Source: Anthopleura xanthogrammica (taxonomy: Eukaryota; Cnidaria; Anthozoa; Actiniaria; Actiniidae). From it: a stretch of DNA of 64,000 nt. The stretch lies in assembly GCA_964019055.1 (NCBI GenBank), contig OZ025207.1, positions 22,753,617-22,817,616 on the forward strand, given 5' to 3'. The translations under genes and the position numbers were made by a program. This document shows, piece by piece, positions 12,601 to 21,700 of this stretch (within the stretch, counting starts at the first letter, position 1; each line of letters begins with the position of its first letter). The notes below the pieces were generated by a model. That model did not search any database, was not told the origin of the DNA, and was given only the letters and a program-made list of their open reading frames with translations.

Positions 12601-15473
12601 TGGGTAATGATGCAATATTTACGCATCTTTTTCTCTCCATAACTCCAAAACAACACCTTACTTTGCTTACATGTATGATACTTCAAGATACTTCTCACCC
12701 CGATGACTTAGCAGAATACTAGTTTTCTGGCGCAGTACTGAAACTTCAAGAGTGACTGGACGCTAGCTTTTTTGAGACTTCAAAGCATTATAAAAATCAG
12801 GATTACATCGACAACATACAAATCCTACAAAAACATGTTTTTGAGACCATAACTTAAGTTTTATTTTAATAAGTTTGGTGCCATCTATTGGGGACACTTT
12901 TTGTCTTTGATTTATACATATTATAGTTATAGTGGTTTCAAAAAAGATCCATACCCCACACACCATGGAGGAAATTGGAAATTTTCAGGGGGTGGGGGGT
13001 CAAAAAAACCAACAAAAATACAAGGTCTGTATGCTCCTTTCTGTAGTCTTCCCACAATCCCTTATAATCACAGCGCGAGCTCAAGGTCAGGGTAAAATTT
13101 GCATATTTTTTATACATTTTTATGCAAATTTTACCCTGACCTCGACCTCATGCTCGGATCATAAGGGATTGTGGGAAGACTACGGAAAGGTCTATCGAAG
13201 AAAATTGGAGATTCCAGAGCGGTGGGGGTACTTTCTTCAAATATTGTCCATGTTCATTTATGGATCTTTTATGGAACCATACATAATACATTTCTTACTT
13301 GGAATAGCATCTTTAGGCAAATCTGTATTAATGTCAATATCATCTTCAATGCTTTTTAAGGCCACTATCATCGTCGCATCTCTGGCGACACGATACCCTG
13401 AGTAAAACTGGAGAAATGAAAGTTCATTATTATCATGTCTTTATGCACCATCACCCTATTATATATAACTAACTCTTGTCATACATGCAAAGGCTGCAAA
13501 TAAGCACCGTTCGTTGGACAAATGTCCAGTAAAATCACCACTTGACTGGTGAATGTTTGCCGGCCATTCTCTGTACATTTGACCAGCCTTACTTGGGTTT
13601 GACAAGTTATATACATTCCTCGTCCAAAAATAATTATTTGTAGCCTTGTACATTCATGAGATCAAAATAAATGCCAGTATTATCCAACTATACTCAGTAG
13701 AGTAAAAATATCACAGGACAAACCATGAGGCACTCATAATTACAGTGCGAATCGAAAAACCGTGGGCACCCAGAAATATTTCAGAAATCGTTTATTGTTT
13801 ATTGAACAATCTGAAACAACTTTCTAACTACAAGAAGTTTACCAAAAATCAGTCGACCTTCTTGCAGTTAGAAAATTACTTCAGATTGCTCAACGAACGA
13901 TACTCGAATTCTGAAATATTTCCAGTGCCCACGGTTTTTCGATTCGCACTTTAACAGTCAGGAGGAAGCCTGGAGCAAGTACGATTATTGCACAATATTG
14001 CAATTCTGGTAAATTGACCAAGCTAAATCACCATGCATGATATGGATACTTTTATCAAAAGAACAAATTCAAGTAAAAGCCATGACAACTTACTAAAATA
14101 GCTCTCAAACAAGTGAAGGCTTTTCAGTCATCATAGTTTCATATCTTTTACTAGTCGTTATAATTTCTCACAACTATTAATATTCAATTAGTTCATTTTA
14201 GTCATTCTATCTTACTGATCTACGATCTTTTCTATTACTTTTTTTTTCATAAATATCTTCTATATTGTTTCATTTGTGTAGTCAGTTTTTTTCCTTCTTA
14301 TCTTTAATTCATTTGTTAGTTATGATAGTATATAGTTTTTCTCCCCTCAACCTTATTGTATGCTATTGTAAATCAAATTTAGTAGCTATCTATCTTGGTT
14401 AACTTTCATAGTTATTATAGATCTATAGCTTGTCTCTAAATTTAGGTTCAGCTATCACTACTAGCTGAAACCTGTGAAAAACCTGTGAAATTAGAAAAAT
14501 TCACAGGTTTTTTTCACAGGATTTTCACAGGTTCTCAGCCAGTAGTGTATAATTCTTTGTAAATGTAACGTAATAACAAAATGACACTAAATAAATATAT
14601 GTATACATGTACGTATGTATGTTTTAAGCAGCTAGCCCACACATGATAATAATATTGTGTGACCAACAATCAATCAATCAATTTATTCCTCAATACGTAT
14701 CCTCAGAACAGCATTTAGAGGTACCCCTCTATTACAGTACGTAGGCTATAACAAGAACCTTGGAACTCCCTAGAAATTTTGTGCATGTCTGACGTCAGTG
14801 TGTTTGGTAGGGGCTTTAACTTGAATATTTATACAAGTAAAAACAAGATATATATAAACACAGGTTGATCAAGTTTTGACTGGGGAAATTCAAGCACTGG
14901 ATGTGCCCTGAATACATGTACACAAGGGACAGAGCATTTTAGGAACAGAGAGATCTTATAGTATAGGCAGCCCTAACCAAATCCTATGAATAATCGTGCG
15001 AGAAGAGTGAATTAGTGGACTCAAATCTGCTGAAACCTCACCAAGGGATTCATAATAAAGTACAAACAACTACTAAAGGAAATTACTTTTTTTTTAAGTA
15101 AGTAAACTGAATTTCCTTAGTAGAGATCCCTGGCTCAAGGATTTATGTGGGGATACATAAGTTATACGTCAGTGACTTGATTCATGAAGCCTGTTTGGAT
15201 AGATGTTCGTGCATTCATGTATGAAGGAATTTCTGACATATATTGTCAGACATATCACTAGGGATAATGCCAATATTTTATGTATTTAGTGTCAAGATTC
15301 AATTCAAATAAGCTTAATATTACGATCTGCTAACATACAGCACTTCATGACAAATGAATACACCTTACATTCCCTCATCTAAATCCCTACATAATACCTA
15401 CCATTGCAAAGCAGCCGATCACAATAGTTGCTGATCTTAAATTCAATCCACAGTACTCCAAAAGAAGCGGCAT
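9693..15473 (-). CDS. Four-pass membrane protein, LAPTM-like (6 exons)
   Basis: Join (minus): 15473-15402, 13407-13299, 11797-11712, 11285-11187, 10354-10301, 9788-9693, giving 171 aa with all GT-AG junctions in phase. Hydrophobic stretches at about 12-28, 64-88, 95-120 and 124-155 suggest four membrane spans. A polar loop rich in Asp (about 44-58, IEDDIDINTDLPKD) separates spans 1 and 2. The pattern CG-x-LRSATIVIG at the N-terminus, GVWK before span 3, the LLDLAV-VYC stretch within it, and a short polar C-tail ending GTGYQNLTPDA resemble the lysosomal LAPTM4/5 group (also DUF4728-type proteins of insects). The tail lacks the PPxY motif of LAPTM4, so lysosomal sorting cannot be asserted. Three CRE-like motifs lie 90-160 bp upstream. 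The exon model is well supported; the family name is less certain. Confidence 0.75.
9911..10070. repeat. MITE-like inverted repeat
   Basis: AACAATTATTGGATGACG with GATATCGTAAATTACCAAGAC on the left pairs with the right half CTTGATAATTTACGATATC and CAATAATTGTT. Lies in the last intron of the membrane-protein gene. Confidence 0.6.
10146..10232. repeat. Long perfect hairpin
   Basis: GTGAACTTGACATGATAAAT and TGTATTATCTGTAGGT pair with ACCTACAGATAATACA and the complementary right end around a loop of only a few bases. Lies in the last intron of the membrane-protein gene. Confidence 0.7.
10793..10924. repeat. MITE, AGACC-end family 1
   Basis: Intact palindromic copy flanked by AT at 10791-10792 and 10925-10926. 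It begins AGACCCCTTGCAGCACGTCG and ends in GCAAGGGGTCT. Confidence 0.85.
11568..11592. repeat. Poly-G tract
   Basis: A homopolymer of about 18 G followed by AGGGGG. Unlike the poly-G tracts at 16362, 50784 and 51506, I do not see a matching poly-C end or target duplication. Confidence 0.6.
12357..12900. repeat. ~540-bp inverted-repeat element
   Basis: Arms of about 120 bp: CAGTTAAGTGCCCC... CACCAAACC and AAAACATGTTTTTGTAGGAT at the left, and ATCCTACAAAAACATGTTTT, GGTTTGGTGCC-type and TTGGGGACAC at the right in reverse complement. There is no coding capacity. Lies in intron 2 of the membrane-protein gene. Confidence 0.65.
13048..13170. repeat. MITE-like inverted repeat
   Basis: CCACAATCCCTTATAATCAC and GTCAGGGTAAAATTTGCATA on the left pair with TATGCAAATTTTACCCTGAC and CATAAGGGATTGTGG on the right. 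Frames crossing it (e.g. plus 12932-13405) are artefacts of the palindrome. Confidence 0.7.
13744..13950. repeat. MITE with perfect terminal inverted repeats
   Basis: AGTGCGAATCGAAAAACCGT at the left end is the exact complement of the right end, continuing through GGGCAC and a worn AGAAATATTTC. Inner arms containing TTGAACAATCTGAA and TTCAGATTGCTCAA also pair. 207 bp, non-coding, in intron 1 of the membrane-protein gene. Confidence 0.8.
14458..14548. repeat. Inverted repeat with CACAGG motifs
   Basis: CACTACTAGCTGAAACCTGTGAAAA-type arm paired with the CCTGTG/CACAGG-rich right arm ending AGCCAGTAGTG. The short motif AACCTGTGAAA occurs several times in both orientations. Confidence 0.55.
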
Positions 15474-15559
15474 TCTTGGTTATTTTAGTAGAGAAACAAA
15501 TTCTAACTCCAAACTTTCACCAAATGAAACAAAAAAAAAAACACGTGACAAGCATAGGG

Positions 15560-15635
15560 CTATGACGTAATGGAGCTTTGAAGTGTGACGTCATTCTCAT
15601 AAAAGGATTTATTGGCACGGAAATACGTCACAACT
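15560..15635 (-). promoter_or_regulatory. CRE-like cluster upstream of the membrane-protein gene
   Basis: TGACGTAA (15563-15570), TGACGTCA (15586-15593) and CGGAAATACGTCACAACTT (from about 15619), 90-160 bp before the ATG. The last phrase is identical to the end of the mobile block upstream of two genes of the novel family (17381-17575 and 26335-26530). Confidence 0.5.
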
Positions 15636-16353
15636 TACAAATTTACAGGAAAATTCATAATAGCTAAGATGCCATTGCTAAATCCTATTTATTTATTATT
15701 ATTTATCATTTTTTATTTATTTTACACCTAATTCCAAGAACGCTGCAGAAAATAACAAAATAACAAATATGAATCAATTAGAAATATTATTTTTATTTTT
15801 ATTCTAAAGCCCCCTAGACTGATTTGAATATTGAACTGTTTTAGTATATTCGAACAAGATAATCTCAGCAATTTCAGTCTATACTTCAAAACAGTAAAAT
15901 AATTGCACCTGTTTTGCAAAAATAATCAATTCTATCTATTTTCTTATTTTTATGTGACAACTCTTCCGATGACACCAGAATAGAAATACTGTAACACGCT
16001 AAATAAAATTTTCGAGAAAATTATGTGTATATTTAAGAGGTGACAGAGCTAAACAAATATTTTCGCTTTTATAGAGTCTGAAGTGTGTTTGAGGCCCGGA
16101 TTGAAATGGTGTCAATTGTTGTTGACGTAAGTTAATGTTCTTGGAACTGTTCAGGGCCTCTCCCACTAGCCTGTCGGTCGGGGTTCGGGTCATGTTTAAG
16201 GTGCTCCCAGGCTCTCATGGGCTTGCGAATTCTCGTTCTCATGGCAATCGGCAAGTTCACTCTGGTCGCTGTAGATTTGCCAGGGACGCTGTGTTCGCGT
16301 TTGTTTTCACATTCCTCTCTCTGGTTCATTTTGGTTCCCTCCCTCTCCACTGG

Positions 16354-16766
16354 TCTTAGCACCCGGGGGGGGGGGGGGGGGGGGACTCAGGGGGTAAAGT
16401 ACCGGGTATGCTCGTCGGAAATTTCCTAAAATACCCCTAAAAGATACCGGAAGTTTTTTCAAAAGGGCGTGGCTTGGCAAATTTTAACCCCTAAGAGATA
16501 CCACAAAAATAATACTATTAAAAAATAAAGGCTTTTGAAATGTTTTTCCTTGAGTAATAATCTGAGTTTACGCAGGCATACATATTGCGTTATTATGCGA
16601 TGGGCTAGTTCCTTTTTCAACACCCTAAAATATACCAGAAAGTGCTGATTTGATAAACCTCAAATTTAAGACCCTAAAAGATACCAAATCGCTGATTTTT
16701 ACCCCTAAGAGATACGACGAGCATACCCGATACTTTACCCCCGGAGTCTCCCCCCGGGTCTTAGCA
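16354..16766. mobile_element. hAT-like MITE with poly-G/poly-C ends
   Basis: Element 16362-16758 (397 bp) starts CCCGGGG followed by a long G run and ends with the C run and CCCGGG. It is flanked by a perfect 8-bp duplication TCTTAGCA (16354-16361 and 16759-16766). Subterminal arms also pair: GTAAAGTACCGGGTATGCTC against GAGCATACCCGATACTTTAC. No transposase. Eight-base duplications are typical of hAT elements; the class assignment is inference. Relatives: 50784-51202 and 51506-51908. Confidence 0.85.
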
Positions 16767-16929
16767 TCAGTGTGATAGGAGGGTTCAGGATGGAGCTTGT
16801 TCCACAGTAACCGGCCAAGCACCACGCTCAGTCTATTCTCTCCTCGTCAGGGGTAGACTGCTGGTGCCACGCATCCCTTGCACCTCTGGCCAAATCCCTG
16901 ATGTACAGCACAGCATGCATCTAAACCTT

Positions 16930-17061
16930 GGAACCGGAAGTCGTTTCAGTTAAAAGCTCTAAATCTAAGCTTTGGAACCGGAAGTCGTTTCAGTTAAAAG
17001 CTCTAAATCTAAGCTTTGGAACCGGAAGTCGTTTCAGTTAAAAGCTCTAAATCTAAGCTTT
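16930..17061 (+). repeat. 44-bp unit, three tandem copies
   Basis: Three near-identical copies of a 44-bp unit beginning GGAACCGGAAGTCGTTTCAG. Each carries an ETS-like ACCGGAAGT. It lies 1.7 kb upstream of the first novel-family gene and 320 bp before the CRE/ETS block. Confidence 0.8.
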
Positions 17062-17380
17062 GGCTGCCCATAGTCTTTATCCACACAGAAGTAAAAAAAA
17101 TAGCACACACAAAAGAACCGGAATCAATCTTCATTCGAGCTGAGATAGCTACAACATAGTTAACTATAGCTACAGCAGTTTTTTACAGCAGCCATGTCCA
17201 AAACATACTTAAATTTCCGGTATGACTCGATTTTTTTACGCTCAGAAAGAAAAAATCATCATCCCACCCCTTATCTATAAATAGGGCAAGAAAAACAATA
17301 CGATAGTCCCCTCCCCCCGTTCGACAGATATCAACAAGTCAGCTTGGATGTCACCGGATGTAGATAGCTGTTGACGTCTT

Positions 17381-17575
17381 CGTATGAAAAACCAAATTCC
17401 GGGTCCAAAACGAAAAGCAGTTCTATCAATATTTTTCCTCCTTTTTCTTCATGACAGGATTTGATAGCCAAAGTTCTAATTATTCCAGATGGAGGTTAAA
17501 TAATTGAGAACATGTTTGGCTTTGTTTTTTGTTGGTTTTTGTGCTGGATCCGGAAATACGTCACAACTTAAAAAC
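17381..17575 (+). promoter_or_regulatory. CRE/ETS-ended mobile block, copy upstream of novel gene 1
   Basis: This ~195-bp block recurs at 26335-26530 (upstream of gene 2), 34385-34500 (inverted, intronic) and 55573-55757. Its left end carries CGTATGAAAAACC and CCGGGTCC; its right end is CCGGAAATACGTCACAACTT. Both ends hold ETS-like and CRE-like cores in inverted arrangement, with TGACGT just outside the left end in two copies. A TATA-like CATATAAAAC follows at about 17608. A donor-like CAGG-GTGAGT at 17685-17694 suggests a 5' non-coding exon spliced to the exon starting just before 18753. Promoter function is inference. Confidence 0.55.
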
Positions 17576-18444
17576 TCTATTGTCAACTTACTGACGTCAT
17601 TGAAAGCCATATAAAACTGACATCATCAGTGGTCGATAAGTACATCACAGAACCGCAGGCTTGAACCGTCGCTAGCTCTGCCGTCAGGGTGAGTAAATGC
17701 ATTTTTATTGCTATGAAATCCTATAAATAGATAGCAGGATGTATAACCCATTATACGAGGTTAAGCAAAAGCTAAGGCACACAACCGAGTGTCGTAATAT
17801 CCATGTGGCACAGGGGTAACGCGTGACGCATGATTCGGCCTTTTTTGGACCGTGATTCGTGTTTTCCCCGGTTCGGTCAGTCGTGTGAAGGAATGCAAAT
17901 GACCAACGATAATGATAATGAGTAGTCGGAAACTAGAAGTGTTTATCGAACAAGGAACGGTCTATTCTCCCCCGCAGTCGTTTTTAGAGTCGTCACGCAA
18001 CACTCGTCACGCAACGTACGAGGCAAATTTTCAAACGGCTCAAAAACCCTCAAAAACACAATTTCATGCCAACATTTTATCGCCAAAATGTTCCTCAACT
18101 ACCAAACAACATTTGCAGGGACTTTATTCATAAGCATGTAGCAATTTAAGTCCTCCTGAAAGCATATTTTCAAACCACATGACATTTGAATAGAAGTTCA
18201 CTCACTGAAGCTAATGACGTCACGGCCCACTAACTCTCTACGCTTGGGCTACCTGTGTGCGAATACATTATGGTCATAGTTGCATGAACGCGAGGCTAAG
18301 CACTTCATGAATAAATATTAAGAAAGGCCTATAAAGCTGTTTAGTCAGTTTTTTCAGTAGTTTGGGGGTAACGCAAACCTCTATGCTAGCAAACTTGTGC
18401 GTGAGTTAGTTATTCAAGGAGAAATCGAAAGTTCCACAAAGGGC

Positions 18445-18635
18445 GTGACAAAAGCTCCAAATTGAGCTGCATTCCAACGTGCTCCAAGGGGTCTATAGAC
18501 CCCTTTGCACGTGACGTCAAAGCTGCTCAATTTGGAAGGACAAAACAAAAGAATTTCAATTTCCTGATAACATTGGAACTGCTTATTGTTTCGTCCTCCA
18601 AATTGAGCTGCATTCCGACGTGCTACAGGGGTTCT
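18445..18635. repeat. MITE, AGACC-end family 1, one half and one whole copy
   Basis: A right half ends GGGGTCT at 18494. The AT at 18495-18496 is shared, and a complete copy runs 18497-18635, again followed by AT. This back-to-back arrangement fits insertion of one element at the AT flank of another. Confidence 0.75.
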
Positions 18636-18752
18636 ATTCAAGCATTACACCGTGGTAAGTTGGAAAAACAATCCACCAACTTGAACGGCTTTTTCTCTAA
18701 TTTCTTACTAATATTCATATGATACGTATCTCCGGAAAGGTACGTTTCTAAA

Positions 18753-21700
18753 ATGGCTACTGCGGTGATCGAAAGCATTGTTGAAGAAGTGGTTGAACAA
18801 GTGATAGAATCAGCCGTTGAACAATCAGTGGAGTCAGTAGCAGAGGAAGAAGTAGAACAAGTTGTGGAGCAGGCAGTTGAAGAAGCAGTGGATGATGCTG
18901 TTGAGGTACAGTGAAGCACTATTTAGCATATAAATAGTTGAAAATAATGAATAATCAGAAATAGTATTTGAAAAATTCTCGTGCAGTTGAGATTCTCCTA
19001 TAATCAGGGTTGGGACAGATGGTGCCTTCCGTCAGGGACCTTTTTCAGACAACTTTCTCAGCGTCCTCCTCAGGAGCACTCCTCAAAGACCCTTCTCAGA
19101 GGTAGACTTTAGAGACCCTCTACTTCTCAGAGGTAGACTTTAGAGACCCCCTACTCAGAAGTAGTCCTCGGGGGGGGGGGGGGGCAGACGTCTTCCAGAG
19201 GATATTCCTCACAGACCTTAACTGAAAGCACTCCTCAGGGACCCTCCTCAAAGATCCCCCTCGCAGCCCTCCTCAAGAGAACTCAGAGACCTATGATAAT
19301 CCCAGGGCCAATCCTCAGGTCTCCTTCCTCAACTGAAGGGGTACTTGTTAGTTAGATACCCTCCTTAGGGAAACTACGTTGATATACGTACTCGCAAGCA
19401 GGCAATCCTCCTCAAGGTGGTCACAGGGGCGCAACACTGGGACTATTATATTCTTCTCATCATTCCAATACTTTAGAATGCTGTAGAAGAAGAAGTCGAA
19501 CAAGCAGTAGAACAAGAAGTAGAACAGGCGGTGGAAAACGCTGTGGAGGAGAATGTCGAGAATGCAGTCGAAGACGCAGAAGAAGGCTTTTGGAAAAATA
19601 TGGCGAAAGAGAAAGTCCTTCCAGGTTCGTGTTTGTTCCTCAGGGTGTGGTCCACTAAGTCAGTAATTGTGGGATTAGTTCTGTCTCTTTGGATGGGGAA
19701 ATCAATGTACGGTCTATTATACAACCCTATTTGTAGCTCAACGTGTCCAACTTGCAAATATGTTTTTTTTTCTGTCCTCCGTTTTGACTTTAGACCGGAA
19801 GGGGACGTTATATGATTGTGCTATGTAACAATAGTTTGCCAACAATATATAGACGTCATTTTCGTTCTCGTGAATTTTACTAGCTAAATGGCAATTGTCT
19901 CTTTTTCATTGACTTGGAAATCAGTGATTACAAAACTGATAGAAGCAATGTCAAGAAGGTTTACCCTAAAAACAAAGTTAATTGAGAAATAATACTCAAG
20001 GAAATGACATGTTGCCTGAAATTGGAAATTGCGCCCAAGCGAAATGGGTCTATTTTCGCATCGATTAAGAAGGATAAGCGATAGTAGCAGTCACAGACCA
20101 AAATCACAGACCAAACAACCTCTGGGCTAATCTAAGTCAGGGGCATGGCAAACTCATAGCTGACCAAATCCTGAAACAGCCTCCGGGCTGATCAAAGCCA
20201 GGGCACGGTTAACTCACAGATAGAACCCTGAAATAACCTCTGGGCTGATCTAAGTCAGGGCACGGCTAACTCACAGATCGAACCCTGAAACAACCTCTGG
20301 GCTGATCTAAGTCAGGGCACGGCTAACTCATAGATCAAACCCTGAAACAACCTCCGGGCTGATCTAAATCAGGGCACGGCTAACTCACAGATCAAACCCT
20401 GAAACAACCTCTGGGCTGAGCGTGTTCGGTTTTGCGGAGGGAGGAAAAGTGAAGAACCCGCAGAAAACCTCTCGAATCAAGGGAAAGGCCCGACAAACTC
20501 TACTGACATGTGATGCCGAGTACCCCCAGAGGTGAGAGGCGAGTGCACTGTACCATTATGCCACAACTGATTGATTCCCCCAACCACCATTTTGAATTCA
20601 GCATGCGTTAACAAAACTTTATTTCCATTTTGATGCAGGAGTTATCGCAGGCTTAACAACAGGACTGGTCATGCTGGGAATTAACAAAGCCATTGACGCT
20701 TCAAAAAGTGACAGCGGTAACACCAAAGAGACAGACGGTACGTAAATTCAGAAAACCATACTCTTTGGTTAATAGATCTTAATATCGACTATTTTCAAAG
20801 GTTTCAGTATGAGACTCCGTGCTAAATGCTCAGTGATTCGTGAAAGGAGAAAAGAATACATTTAATTTATCACAGAGCCTCGTACTGAAACCTTTGTGCG
20901 TGACAAGCGAAGCTGAAGTGGGCTATTACATGGCCATAAATCTCATTATCTGCTCCAAATGATGGCCAAACACTGACCACCATGTGCTGTCAGCCAGAAA
21001 GAATGCTATTGAAAACTTTCGCTTCAGCTGATAAACATTCCGCACGAGACAGAAAATGACGCCAAGCGAAACCAAGCAACACCTAACTAACTTATACAAC
21101 CACAAAACTGCGCTGTGTGTACAACTATCTTCAAATGGTGCGCAATACCACACACATAACTGAAGTGTAGAATCGATATCTACTTCTGATCTGCAATATG
21201 TTGCTCGCCCTAACGTAACGCAAGATTACTGGCAATGGCGTGACGTTCTCATCCAGTGCGACTTTTCCATCGACTCGGCTGACCAAACTGACCAAAATCC
21301 TCCGGCGTGTGAATAGCTTTCTATGAGCGATTGTTTTGTTGCAGGAAAAGATGCTGCGTTTTATTACTTTACATCCGCATTTGAAAACTATTTCACTTGC
21401 AACCACGCAAAGTTGCCCCGGACTCCAAGCCTTACCTCCATGTCGCAAATACTCAGTTCTATACATTCTGATACATGATCATATTCTCTTTATAGAAGGT
21501 CAAAAGGCAGCCTCGAGTGTGCTTAAAGTTGTGGATGAGGTCAACAATCGCTGGAAGGCTAAGCTCGAGGAATACCAGAAAGGTGGTGAAGATTTGGGGA
21601 CATTCCAGTTCAATGGCGGGGCTAAAGATTCTGCAAGAACCATTGGAGCACTGGTTACGAACATGAATACGGTATGTAGTGTTTACTGTGCGGTACTCCA

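Noticed and set aside
18638..18919. Minus-strand Ser/Thr/Cys-rich open frame opposite exon 1 of novel gene 1
   Set aside because: Antisense shadow of the VEEA-type 12-bp coding repeat; the plus-strand exon has splice sites and paralogues. The same applies to minus 19473-19757, 26811-27011 and plus 43724-43924.
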